Source: Clostridium bovifaecis (GTDB taxonomy: Bacteria; Bacillota; Clostridia; Clostridiales; Clostridiaceae). From it: a DNA stretch of 64,000 nt. The notes below the pieces were generated by a model. That model had not been told where the DNA came from. It made no database searches and saw only the letters and a list, made by a program, of their open reading frames with translations. The first letter of the stretch is position 1. Every line of letters starts with the position of its first letter. Location of the stretch: positions 121,249 to 185,248 of the forward strand of contig CP046522.1 of assembly GCA_009738435.1 (NCBI GenBank). The letters run 5' to 3'. Of this stretch, positions 43,995-53,808 are shown in pieces. A program made the position numbers and the translations under genes.

Positions 43995-45125
43995 TTATGC
44001 GTGCTTTAAAAGTGAGTAGGAGTAAGGACTTTTCTCAATCACTACAGGGAATTGGGCATCTCCCTTAAGTTCTTTGCCTTTTTCGATTACTACATTCTTA
44101 TCAATTATAACTCCAGAAAGTTTTGCATTTTCCTTGATCTCACAATTAGGGAGAATAATACATCCATCTAAGCTGGCACCTTTATGAATTACTACTCTCC
44201 TAGAGATTACACTGTTTCTTATAGAGCCTTCTATAATACAACCATTAGCTATTAATGAGTTAGATACTGCAGAGCCTACTTCATATTTAGTAGGGGGGGC
44301 ATCTGTTACCTTAGTATAAATAGCTCCTGTACCGAAGAATAGTTCTTTATTAATTTTTGGATTTAATATATCCATATTTACTTTATAATATGAATTTGTA
44401 AAATTTACACATTCTAAATAACCCTTAAATTCGTAACCTTTTATATTTAGAGACGAGCAGCAGGAGTAGACGCAATCTCTAAGAGACTTATAGTATCCAG
44501 TAGAAATACATTCGTTAAGAAGATTGATTAAGGCTGTTTTGCTCATTATAAGCATATCCATAGATATGCTGCATATAGGCTTTATGCCAGTGTTTTTTCC
44601 AATGCTAATAACTCTGTTATTAGAATCAAGATTTAATGTATTGCATTGTATAAAGCTGTTCTCTGCATTATTTACATTTTTATAAATTATAGTTATGTCT
44701 GAACCTTGTTCTTCGTGGAATTTTATAGCTTTTGTATAATCAATATTACAAATCATATTGGATGAGGAGAAAATTACATTATTTTGTTTGCTTCTATAGA
44801 GATAGTCGATATTATCTTTTAGAAGATAGATATCATTGGTTTTAGAATAAGTAAAGTTGAAGTTAAACAAAAATAATCCATTAATTCTTCTATTTAGATC
44901 CCAAGGCTTACCTGCTTCTAGATGATGAAGCAAAGATCTAGAATTACCTTGAGTAAAAATCCCTATGTTGGTTAAGCCGGCATTGACCATATTGGAAAGA
45001 ACAAAATCAATTAATCTATATCTTCCGCCAATAGGGACAGCAGCTAAAGGTCTACTGCCAGTTAAGCTTTTAATATGGTCATCTTCTTCGTTTAAACTTA
45101 TGATTCCCATGTAGTCCTTAATCAT
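43995..45125 (-). CDS. glgD: Glucose-1-phosphate adenylyltransferase subunit GlgD
   Basis: A 376-residue regulatory-type subunit. It has GSRPLAAVPIGGRYRLIDFV and NAGLTNIGIFTQ, but lacks the GGxGxRL nucleotide motif seen in GlgC, so it likely modulates GlgC. A left-handed beta-helix lies in the C-terminal third (SLIANGCIIEGSIRNSVISR). Starts one base after the glgC stop. GlgCD make ADP-glucose for glycogen (granulose) storage. Confidence 0.93.
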   Translation of the reverse strand: MIKDYMGIISLNEEDDHIKSLTGSRPLAAVPIGGRYRLIDFVLSNMVNAGLTNIGIFTQGNSRSLLHHLEAGKPWDLNRRINGLFLFNFNFTYSKTNDIYLLKDNIDYLYRSKQNNVIFSSSNMICNIDYTKAIKFHEEQGSDITIIYKNVNNAENSFIQCNTLNLDSNNRVISIGKNTGIKPICSISMDMLIMSKTALINLLNECISTGYYKSLRDCVYSCCSSLNIKGYEFKGYLECVNFTNSYYKVNMDILNPKINKELFFGTGAIYTKVTDAPPTKYEVGSAVSNSLIANGCIIEGSIRNSVISRRVVIHKGASLDGCIILPNCEIKENAKLSGVIIDKNVVIEKGKELKGDAQFPVVIEKSPYSYSLLKHA

Positions 45126-46286
45126 TTACTCACCTCCAAGGTTCTTAACTATAGAATTTGATTTTATTTCTTCTTCATCACCAATAAGAGTAATATCTTC
45201 AGAATTTCCTATTATGCTATTTTTTCTTATGACGGTTTCGCTGCCTATTATACACTTTCGTATTATTACGTTTTCGCCTATCTTTGTATTGGACATAATT
45301 ACAGAGTCTTCTATTACACTATTTTTACCTACATAGACTCCAGGAAAAAGTATTGAATTTTTTACTGTGCCAAATATTGCGCAACCCTCAACTATAAGGG
45401 AATTATGTATTTTAGCATCGCTTCCTATATACTGAGGAGGTTTGGTTGGACTCACAGAATAGATTTTCCAATCTCTATCATAAATGTTTAATTCATTTTC
45501 AGAATTTAATAAGTCCATATTAGCTTCCCATAAGCTCTCTATTGTACCTACATCCTTCCAATAGCCTTGAAATGAGTAGGCATAAATATTACGGCCTGAA
45601 TTTAGCAGCTTAGGTATAATGTTTTTCCCAAAGTCATGGCTTGAGGATTTGTCTTTAGCATCATCTATGAGAAGCTTTCTTAAAATTTTCCAATTAAAAA
45701 TATAAATGCCCATAGAAGCCTTATTGTTTTTTGGGTGCTCAGGTTTTTCTTCAAATTCAAATATCTTATCGGTATTATCCGTGTTCATTATTCCAAATCT
45801 ATTAGCTTCGGCTATAGGCACGTCTATAACTGCTATTGTAGCATCAGCATCTTTTTCCTTATGGAATTTAAGCATTTTAGAATAATCCATTTTGTATATG
45901 TGGTCTCCAGAGAGTACCAATAAATACTCTGGTTCATATTTGTCGATAAAATGTAGGTTTTGGTATATGGCATCTGCAGTACCCATATACCAATTACCAC
46001 CATCATCTCTTATATGAGGGGGAAGTATGGTTACTCCACCACTATTTCTATCTAAATCCCAAGGACTCCCTATACCAATGTGAGAGTTTAGTATATGGGG
46101 CTGGTATTGAGTTAGAACCCCAATGGTATCTATTCCAGAGTTAGAACAATTGCTTAAGGTAAAATCTATTATTCTATATTTTCCCCCAAAGGGCACAGCA
46201 GGTTTAGCATTATTTTTGGTTAAAATTTTAAGTCTAGTGCCTTGTCCACCTGCTAAAATCATGGATAACATTTCTTTTTTTATCAT
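45126..46286 (-). CDS. glgC: Glucose-1-phosphate adenylyltransferase
   Basis: A 386-residue catalytic subunit. Nucleotide motif [16 protein letters not shown] with [20 protein letters not shown], then [36 protein letters not shown], and FEEKPEHPK, followed by a beta-helix with hexad repeats. ATG 46286 is the in-frame start with GGTGAGG just upstream; longer frame adds five residues. glgC and glgD are adjacent; glgA, glgB and glgP are not in the window. Confidence 0.95.
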   Translation of the reverse strand: MIKKEMLSMILAGGQGTRLKILTKNNAKPAVPFGGKYRIIDFTLSNCSNSGIDTIGVLTQYQPHILNSHIGIGSPWDLDRNSGGVTILPPHIRDDGGNWYMGTADAIYQNLHFIDKYEPEYLLVLSGDHIYKMDYSKMLKFHKEKDADATIAVIDVPIAEANRFGIMNTDNTDKIFEFEEKPEHPKNNKASMGIYIFNWKILRKLLIDDAKDKSSSHDFGKNIIPKLLNSGRNIYAYSFQGYWKDVGTIESLWEANMDLLNSENELNIYDRDWKIYSVSPTKPPQYIGSDAKIHNSLIVEGCAIFGTVKNSILFPGVYVGKNSVIEDSVIMSNTKIGENVIIRKCIIGSETVIRKNSIIGNSEDITLIGDEEEIKSNSIVKNLGGE

Positions 46287-46786
46287 TAACCTCACCACCA
46301 TTTATTTTTAATAAGTATATATTTATAAAGTAATAACTGATTTACTAGTAAGCATTTACGTTATTCAAAGTGTAACTTAGGATTCCTAAAGAGGTTGCAA
46401 AAAGTAATGCAAGGAAATAAATAACATTTATATATAATATTACAATATTTTGGAAATAACTTCAACCAGAAAAAACCATAATACTAAAGGCGCATATCTT
46501 CATGTATTGAGAATTTATAAGTATTTAAGCCATTTACTGCATAAATATTAATTTATATTTGTATTAAGATTTTGCAATATAACTAATCTTAATAAGATAA
46601 GTTATATTCATTGTATTTATTAATTGCTTTACTATTGGTTATTGCAGAAGTTGGCTTTTACATTAAATATAAGTTTTGCTTAATATTATGTATTGTATAG
46701 AAAACTACCATTTAAATATGATAAATATAGAGGTATAATATAAATGTATGTTTAATTCCAATCCCCTTCGAAAGGAGATATAATTT
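46287..46786. other. Intergenic region, divergent promoters
   Basis: 500 AT-rich bases between glgC and the NusG-II gene. Short inverted words (AACTAATCTTAATAAGATAAGTTAT) occur, but no RNA element or ORF was recognised. Confidence 0.5.
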
Positions 46787-47170
46787 GTGAAAAAATTTGA
46801 TAAGATAATAATAGTCGCTCTTATTGCAGTAGCGGTAGTTTCAGGTGTTGTTATAAAGGTTAATTCTAATAGGAAGTATGATCAAAAGTATGCTGAAATC
46901 AAAGTAGAAGGAAAACTTTATAAAAAGGTTTCATTAGATAAGTCTAAAAAGAAGCAAACAATAGACATTAAAACGGGTTTAGGAGAGAACATTGTAGAAG
47001 TAGAAAATGGGGGAGTAAGAATTATAGATGCAGATTGCCCAGATGAGATATGTATTAAAGATGGATTTAAGGATAAGCCTGGAGATGTGCTGGTTTGCTT
47101 ACCTCACAAAGTAGTTATAGAAATAAAGGGAGTAAGTGATAATTCTAAAGTAGATATAATATCCCAATAA
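46787..47170 (+). CDS. NusG domain II-containing membrane-anchored protein
   Basis: A 127-residue protein with an N-terminal membrane segment (IIIVALIAVAVVSGVVI) and a NusG_II beta-barrel outside, with VENGGVRIIDADCPDEICIK and VLVCLPHKVVIEI. The family co-occurs with Gx transporters and flavin-linked reductases, and may be part of electron transfer or metal centres (conserved CPDxxC). GTG start after AAAGGAG. The transporter gene follows 11 bases later. Confidence 0.88.
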   Translation: MKKFDKIIIVALIAVAVVSGVVIKVNSNRKYDQKYAEIKVEGKLYKKVSLDKSKKKQTIDIKTGLGENIVEVENGGVRIIDADCPDEICIKDGFKDKPGDVLVCLPHKVVIEIKGVSDNSKVDIISQ

Positions 47171-47181
47171 GGAGTAGTATA

Positions 47182-47685
47182 ATGAGAAAAACGCAAAGGT
47201 TAACATTAATGGCTCTGCTAGTGGCCCAAGGTCTAGTTTTGCATATTTTTGAAAGAATGCTTCCAGTTCCTTTTATCACCCCAGGAGCTAAGCTGGGGTT
47301 AACTAATATTATTACATTAATAGCCTTATATATGTTCGATTTTAACGAGGTGTTTTTTATAATAGTATTAAGGATAATACTTGCTACTCTTATAGGTGGA
47401 TCACTATCTAATTTCTTGTATAGTATGGCAGGAGGAATACTCAGTTTCTTGGCTATGTATACACTGAAAAAGGTAGGCAAAGACAATGTAAGCATTATAG
47501 GAATAAGTATGGTTGGAGCAGTATTTCACAACATTGGACAAATTATAGTTGCAGGATTAGTGATTGAAAATGCAATGATAGTTACTTACTTGCCTGTTCT
47601 TGTAATAGCAGCTGTAGGTACTGGATTCTTTATTGGATTAACAGCAAAATACTTATTGCCGTTTTTAAAGAAAATAACTTTATAG
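47182..47685 (+). CDS. Gx transporter family membrane protein
   Basis: A 167-residue protein with five to six membrane helices: LTLMALLVAQGLVLHIFERM, PFITPGAKLGLTNIITLIAL, LATLIGGSLSNFLYSMAGGI. This family (formerly heptaprenyl diphosphate synthase component I) is related to ECF-type substrate-binding proteins. The NusG-II/Gx pair is usual in clostridia. Substrate unknown. Confidence 0.85.
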   Translation: MRKTQRLTLMALLVAQGLVLHIFERMLPVPFITPGAKLGLTNIITLIALYMFDFNEVFFIIVLRIILATLIGGSLSNFLYSMAGGILSFLAMYTLKKVGKDNVSIIGISMVGAVFHNIGQIIVAGLVIENAMIVTYLPVLVIAAVGTGFFIGLTAKYLLPFLKKITL

Positions 47686-47720
47686 TAGTAGTGTAAAGTG
47701 TCTATTGATTGTGGTACATG

Positions 47721-47753
47721 CTATAAGAAAATTGCGATGCAATTTTCTTATAG
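47721..47753. repeat. Palindrome after Gx transporter gene, also terminator-like
   Basis: CTATAAGAAAATTG/CAATTTTCTTATAG around CGATG, 14-bp perfect stem. The core TTGCGATGCAA resembles the TTTGCGNCGCAAA family. No T tract, so termination is uncertain. Confidence 0.6.
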
Positions 47754-47989
47754 GATAGTCCCTAGTCTCTAATCGCTAATCACTAAAATATAGATGTTAA
47801 GCTTCAGATGTTGAGAATAAATTGATGTTGCAGTGTAAAGCAAAATGAAGCAAAAACTAACTACAAACTTCTTCTAAACTCCACATAATAAGGGCTTAGC
47901 ATCTATAACGTTATCTTACCGCTGACCTACTAGCGATTAGTGGCTAGAGATTAGTGATTTAGAAATATTTTGCGTCGCAAAATATTTCT
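47754..47989. repeat. GATTAG/CTAATC repeats with 29-bp palindrome
   Basis: Left block TAGTCTCTAATCGCTAATCACTA and right block CTAGCGATTAGTGGCTAG then AGATTAGTGATTTAG are near inverted copies about 160 bases apart. The region ends in the palindrome AGAAATATTTTGCG T CGCAAAATATTTCT (47961-47989), which abuts the kinase stop codon. No ORF. Confidence 0.65.
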
Positions 47990-47990
47990 A

Positions 47991-50339
47991 TTATGAATAT
48001 ATATCAGAAAATTCAATGTTTATTTTTTCTTCATTTGTTACTTGGATTGTGCCATCCGAGTAGGGTTTAACTTCTCTATTGTAAAGTGTGATAATAGGAA
48101 GAGTAAATACAAACTCACTTCCATAATTTATTCTGCTCTTTACTTCAACAGAGCCTCCATGTAATTCAACAAGAGATTTTACGAGGGACAGACCTATTCC
48201 ACTCCCTTCTTTATTTCTGGAGAGAGACTTATCAACTTGCATGAATCTCTCGAAGACCATATGCTGTTTATCTATAGGTATTCCAATTCCGGTATCTTTT
48301 ACTGAGATTTTAATAAAGTCGTCATCATCATATATTTACGGCAATCTTTCCACCAGGATTTGTAAACTTAATTGCATTAGATAAAAGATTCAATAAAATT
48401 CTCTCTATTATGTTTGGATCGCAAGCTATGATTTTTTCCTCTACTTCTGTATCAAAGGTAAAGTTTAAGCTTTTACTTTCTATGTAAGAAGCTACAGATA
48501 AGCAAATTTCCTCTATTACGTCAGTTATATTATAATTTTCTAGATTTAATTCAAAATATCCAGAGTCTATCTTAGTTATATCAATCAAATTATTTACAAG
48601 TCTAACCAGTCTATAACAGTTTTGCTTCATAATATAGCTATATCTTATTATAGTATCCTTATTCTCTTCCATTACCCCATTTTTATCAACATATTGAATA
48701 TACTGCAGTGCACTTAAAATTACATTAAGAGGAGTTCTAAGCTCGTGGGAGATATTAGCGAAAAATTCTGTTCTTAGGTTTTCAGATTCAATCATTTTAT
48801 TTAATAATTTTGTATTTTCCTCAACTTTTACATGGGCTGTTATATCATGACCTAGTAATACTAATCCACTTTTAGAACCATTGGAGTCAAATAGAGGAAC
48901 CTTTGTAATATCATATATTATCTTCTCATTGTTCTCATTATGGAATTCTGCTTGATAATTTATTATAGAACCTTCTTCCCATGCTAGTTTATCAGAATCT
49001 TGATATTTTAAAATTCTCTCCTTACAAACCCCTGGTAATTTAGACAGTTCTTTACTAGTTTTACCTTTCCAATTAGCATTACTTATATTGAAAAAGCTTA
49101 AAGTTGCTTTATTTGTTTCAAGCCACTTACCTTGTCCGTCTTTAAGACAAACTATATTAGGAGAGGTGTTAATTAAAGTGCGCAACCTTTGTTCACTATT
49201 GATTAAGGAAAGCTTAGCTTCATGTCTTCCTGAAATATTCAATATTAAGAATGAAAATAAGGTTATAAGAGAAATAATAAGCAGCCAAATAAGACTTGTA
49301 GGAACATTAAGGTATTTAGATCTTCCGTTTATAGTTATACTCTTATAGGGCAATTTTTTAGAGGTATATGAAACCTTGCTAGCTCTTTAGAATCAAATAT
49401 ATAGTTCAAGTCAGAATTTTTGACAACAGATAAATCATATGGAGATTCACCGTGCAATACTCTTAACATCAAGTTTCCAGCAATTTTACCATGATTATAA
49501 CTAGAAGTTACTTTACCGCCTAAAATGTTATGTCCAAGAAAGAAGCTCCAAACGCTATAAATAGGTATAGAAAAGTTACGTGGAATTGAAAAAGATTTAT
49601 CTCCCATAAGTATGGTATTGCTATAATCTGTTGTAATTCCAGAAAGCAAAAGTATTATGCTATTTTGAGAAAACGTGCTTATAAAACTCGGATTATGTAT
49701 AAAACTTAGATCTTCATTAAATATGAAATTAACTGAAGGCTTATATTTAGGTATAAGTTCTTCAAGAGATTTTCTTATAGAAATACCAGTAGCTGTGTTA
49801 TCGCTAACTAATATTATATTTTTAACGTCAGGATGAAAAGTAAGCGCACAGTCTAAGGTATCTTTAATAGCTATATTTTCAACGACTCCAGTAAACATTG
49901 GATAATCCTTAATCATATAATCACGAAAATAATTGAGGCCTGAAAATACTACAGGGGTGTTCGGAAAGATTTCCTTGCTATATTTTATTAAAAATTTAAA
50001 AGCACTGTCGTCTGTGGATAAGATTACATCAAACCTTTTATTTAAGTATTTATATTTATAGATGGTATAAAGGTCATCTATATACTTATCATCTTGAAAT
50101 CTTTTTGTATCCATGTATTCTGTACTTATTTCAATATTCAAGTGAGAGTCTTTTAAAACAGATGTAGCGCTATCAATTATGTCGTCAGACCATTTTACTC
50201 CCTTGTGATAGGAGTTAATAATGAGTATATGCTTTGTGTTAAGTTCGCTAGCTAAGCAATTGCTTTTAGGAAACGTTAACATAAGATAACTAAGTAAAAG
50301 TGCATAAAAACATTTAAAAACCACTGATTTGTTCGTCAT
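47991..50339 (-). pseudogene. Sensor histidine kinase with ABC-substrate-binding-like sensor, two frame breaks
   Basis: Three pieces make one kinase of about 780 residues. 49335-50339: signal peptide and an extracellular ABC-substrate-binding-like domain (HILIINSYHKGVKWSDDIID). 48328-49353: membrane helix (LIWLLIISLITLFSFLIL), PAS domain, and HisKA with FFANISHELRTPLNVILS. 47991-48260: HATPase G2 region KEGSGIGLSLVKSLVELHGG and tail INIEFSDIYS. The first break needs one A in the A6 run at 49354-49359 (giving LKKLPYKSITING). The second needs two bases in the TA repeat near 48330-48336, giving VNIYDDDDFIKIS, aligned with VNMMDKEDYILIS of the 23489 kinase. Either a pseudogene or sequencing errors. 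Confidence 0.85.
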
Positions 50340-50525
50340 TTTACAAATATCCCCAAATTAATGTAAAAATTTTTATGGTAGTTAAAAAGTTGTAAATACA
50401 TGATAATTTTAACATCTATTTCAAGGCGTTTCAATATTTAATTTAGTTATTTTTAGAGAAAGTTTATTAAAAATTAAAATTCATGGAACAATATATATGA
50501 GTCTATATGCAAGGAGGTAGTTTTT

Positions 50526-51478
50526 ATGAAAAAAAAGATACAAATATTATATATATTTTATTAAGTTTAAGCATTATATTTTCAGGATGCATGCAAAAGT
50601 CAGTAAATCTGTCATTACATTTAAAAAAAGGAGATTCATATAAAGTAGAAACAGATAGAAATGAAAAGGTAGTTTATGATATAAAAGGAGAAAAGACAGA
50701 AGTAGAGTCAAAGATTAAAACCTCTTATTTATGTCATGTAACTGGCATTGATGATAATAAAAATGCCGAAATAAAAGTTACCTTCGATGCAATAAGTATA
50801 AAGAATAATGTGGACAATGGACAAACACTTGTAAATAACTCGCCGACTATGGCTAAGGATACGGATAAGCTATCAAAAGTTTACTCTGCACTTATTGGAA
50901 AAAGCTTTAGGATCAAAGTGGGAGAATATGGGAAGGTAAAACAGATAGTAGGAATGGATGAGCTATTTAAAGGTATTTTAGATGAGTTAAACATAAGGGA
51001 TAAAAAAGAACGAGAAGAAATAAAAAAGGATATGAAACAGAATTTTGGAGATGAAGAACTAACCAAAAGGATAGAGAGGATAACTTCTTTATATCCTAAT
51101 AAACAAGTAAAGATGGAGGATACGTGGAATAAAAAAGTTGATGTATCAGATAGATTTCCAGTAGAAGCTGAAAGTAAATATAAATTAAAAGATACTGCGG
51201 ATGGAACTTCAGAGATTACTGTAGAAGGCAAGATTAAGAATAAAGAAGGAGCAGAGCCTGTTATTATGAATAATATAAAGATTACCTATGAAGACATAGA
51301 AGGGGCTCAAAAAGGTACTCTGAGCGTCAATGAAGAAACGGGACTAATTAAAAGAGCTGAGATGGAAAATAAGTATGCTGGAAAGATTAAGTACTTATCA
51401 GATGATCCTAATATGGGATCTCAGACCTTTCCAATTAGTATAGAAGAAAAGATGACTGTGAATGTATTGCGTCAGTAA
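50526..51478 (+). CDS. DUF6263-like lipoprotein, start offset by an A run
   Basis: The well-placed ATG at 50526 (after AAGGAGG) leads into MKKKIQILYIFY and a stop. Adding one A to the A8 run (50529-50536) gives MKKKDTNIIYILLSLSIIFS then GC, a perfect lipoprotein signal with lipobox Cys near residue 23. The long frame itself opens at 50507 but without a fitting ribosome site. The mature part (about 295 residues, LHLKKGDSYKVETDRNEKVV; LYPNKQVKMEDTWNKKV) matches the DUF6263 surface lipoprotein pattern. Function unknown. Confidence 0.8.
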
Positions 51479-51595
51479 AATGTTCCAATGCTGGTTGTAA
51501 AACGAAAACTATGGATTATAATTATTATTAGAGTCTATCAAAAGACACTTAAACAGTTGTGATTGATAGGGGATTGAGTTGAAGGAGAGATATTG

Positions 51596-52822
51596 ATGGA
51601 AACTGTAGTAGAAAGGTTTTTAAAGTATGTAAAATTTGATACTAAATCAGATGAAGAATCAGATACTGTCCCTAGTACAGAGGGTCAGATGGTGTTTGCG
51701 AAAGAACTAGCAAAAGAGTTGGAGGAAATTGGTATAAGCTATGTATCTGTAGATGATAAGGGATATGTTATGGGGACACTCCCATCAAATATAGATAAAA
51801 AGGTTCCTACTATTGGATTTATAGCACACATGGATACGGCTCCTGATATGAGCGGAAAAGATGTGAATCCACAGTTTGTAGAGAATTACGATGGTGGAGA
51901 TATTGTGCTTAATAAAGATAACAATGTAGTATTAAGGGCTGCTGACTTCCCTGAAATAGAGGAGTATAAAGGGAAAACTTTAATAACTACAGACGGTACT
52001 ACACTGTTAGGAGCAGATGATAAGGCTGGAATTGCAGAAATAATGACAGCTATAGAGTATTTAATTAAACACCCTGAAATAGAGCACGGAACTATTAAGA
52101 TTGGATTTACTCCAGATGAAGAGGTAGGGCGCGGAGCAGATTATTTTGATGTTAAAAAATTTGATGCTGACTTTGCTTACACTGTAGATGGTGGGCCAAT
52201 AGGTGAGCTTGAATATGAAAACTTTAATGCAGCTGGGGCTAAGATAATTGTAAAAGGAAGAAATGTACATCCAGGATACGCAAAGGATAAAATGATAAAC
52301 TCTATGCTTATTGCTAACGAATTAGTTTCAATGCTTCCTAAAGAAGAGGTTCCAGAGCTTACAGATGGTTATGAAGGGTTTTACCATCTTGTAGGGTTTA
52401 ATGGTGAGGTTGAAGAGACAAAACTTCAATATATAATAAGAGACTTTGATAAAGCTAAGTTTGAAGAAAGAAAAGATATAATGACCGATGTAGTAGCCTC
52501 ACTAAATAAGAAGTATGGTGAGGGGACAGTGCTGCTAGAAATGAAGGATCAGTACTACAACATGAAAGAAAAGGTAGAGCCTGTAAAACATATCGTTGAT
52601 ACTGCATTTAAAGCTATGGAAGAGGTTGGCGTTACTCCGAAAGTTACACCTATAAGAGGTGGAACAGATGGAGCAAGACTTTCATTTATGGGCCTTCCAA
52701 CACCTAATCTATTTACTGGTGGACATAACTTTCATGGGAAATATGAATTTGTGCCAACCTTTGCAATGGAAAAGGCAGTAGAGGTTATTTTGAAGATTAT
52801 AGATATATATGCAAACAACTAA
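51596..52822 (+). CDS. pepT: Peptidase T
   Basis: A 408-residue cytoplasmic zinc aminotripeptidase of the M20 family. Zinc and catalytic residues are in [12 protein letters not shown] near residue 80, [13 protein letters not shown] near 140, [13 protein letters not shown] near 173, and [19 protein letters not shown] near 198; the last His is in [13 protein letters not shown] near 380. It cuts N-terminal residues from tripeptides, useful for a peptide-fermenting lifestyle. ATG 51596 follows GAAGGAGAG. Confidence 0.96.
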   Translation: METVVERFLKYVKFDTKSDEESDTVPSTEGQMVFAKELAKELEEIGISYVSVDDKGYVMGTLPSNIDKKVPTIGFIAHMDTAPDMSGKDVNPQFVENYDGGDIVLNKDNNVVLRAADFPEIEEYKGKTLITTDGTTLLGADDKAGIAEIMTAIEYLIKHPEIEHGTIKIGFTPDEEVGRGADYFDVKKFDADFAYTVDGGPIGELEYENFNAAGAKIIVKGRNVHPGYAKDKMINSMLIANELVSMLPKEEVPELTDGYEGFYHLVGFNGEVEETKLQYIIRDFDKAKFEERKDIMTDVVASLNKKYGEGTVLLEMKDQYYNMKEKVEPVKHIVDTAFKAMEEVGVTPKVTPIRGGTDGARLSFMGLPTPNLFTGGHNFHGKYEFVPTFAMEKAVEVILKIIDIYANN

Positions 52823-52828
52823 TTAAAA

Positions 52829-52873
52829 TATAAAATACCTCTGACTTTTTTATAAGCCAGAGGTATTTTATAT
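52829..52873. terminator. Terminator between pepT and the zinc-ribbon gene
   Basis: Long hairpin ATAAAATACCTCTG/CAGAGGTATTTTAT (central C/U-rich loop) between convergent genes. Confidence 0.88.
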
Positions 52874-52881
52874 TTACCTTG

Positions 52882-53124
52882 TTAATGCATAGTTTTTTTA
52901 GCTGTTTTGAATAATTCATCATTTATAAATGGAGCACAGAATGAAAAAGCTTTTTCATGTCCACACTCTGAACAAACACATATACAAACATCGTAAGGAA
53001 TGTCGTCTACGACATGAACTTCTAAGTTTTCAGCTATATAAGAACCACCACAAATTTCACAAGGAGTAGAATTAATAATACCATACTCACTTTCAATATA
53101 CTTCATAATATCGTGTAATACCAT
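52882..53124 (-). CDS. Small zinc-ribbon protein
   Basis: An 80-residue protein with two Cys pairs, CEIC near residue 21 and CSEC near 54 (CICVCSECGHEKAFSF), forming a likely zinc ribbon. MVLHDIMKYIESEYGI starts after GGAGGAG. It is a small conserved clostridial type of unknown function; a role in binding RNA or protein is only a guess. Confidence 0.7.
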   Translation of the reverse strand: MVLHDIMKYIESEYGIINSTPCEICGGSYIAENLEVHVVDDIPYDVCICVCSECGHEKAFSFCAPFINDELFKTAKKTMH

Positions 53125-53193
53125 TTTTCTCCTCCATACTATATAAAATGACTGGACATACTTAATGGTATCACTTAAAAAATACAAAAACAA

Positions 53194-53291
53194 GGGACAG
53201 TCCTAAGTTTTTACTTGCTTTTTAATAGGAAGAGATAAGGGACAGTTCTTTATTTTTATAGATTTATTTAAAAAATATTAAAGACTGTCCC
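53194..53291. repeat. REP-like elements: two direct and one inverted GGGACAG
   Basis: GGGACAGTCCTAAGTTTTTA at 53194, GGGACAGTTCTTTATTTTTA at 53239, and the reverse TAAAGACTGTCCC ending at 53291. The last two form a hairpin (stem GGGACAG/CTGTCCC plus TCTTTA/TAAAGA, one bulge), the shape of a REP pair (BIME). Confidence 0.75.
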
Positions 53292-53385
53292 TACAATTTG
53301 TCAAAGAATTTAAACTTTTTATTATTGACACGAAGATAAAATGGTGGTAATTTAATAGTGTAAACAATTTAATAATGTATATTTT

Positions 53386-53637
53386 AATCCTTCAGGGCAG
53401 GGTGAAATTCCCGACCGGCGGTATAGTCCGCGAGCTATAGCAAGTAATTATTATAGCAGATCTGGTGAAACTCCAGAACCGACAGTAAAGTCTGGATGGG
53501 AGAATAGGATTATGTATTATATTTTGTATATGCTACTAGTGCAGACTATTTTGTTTGCATAGGCTTTTAAGCATATACTAATTTGTGAGAGTTTGAGTTG
53601 CCCTGAAAATTATTTATAATTTTCAGGGTTTTATTAT
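53386..53637 (+). promoter_or_regulatory. FMN riboswitch with terminator
   Basis: The RFN element is complete: AGGGCAGGGTGAAATTCC, GACCGGCGGTATAGTCCGCG, TCTGGTGAAACTCCAGAACC, GACAGTAAAGTCTGGATGGG and AGAATAGGA (53386-53511). A terminator CCCTGAAAATTA/TAATTTTCAGGG plus T run lies at 53601-53637. FMN binding stops transcription of the rib operon 170 bases downstream. Confidence 0.96.
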
Positions 53638-53808
53638 TCTATTGATATTAAAATGAATGATTATAACAGTTATCATATTTAATATGTTTAAGTTCATTTG
53701 GATATTCATCTCTATCAATTCAAAGATTTCTCCCGTGAAATAAATCCCTTTAGGAGCTTACAACTTCATCTTATTAAAATATACGTTTATTTAATCGGAG
53801 GTGATTAA

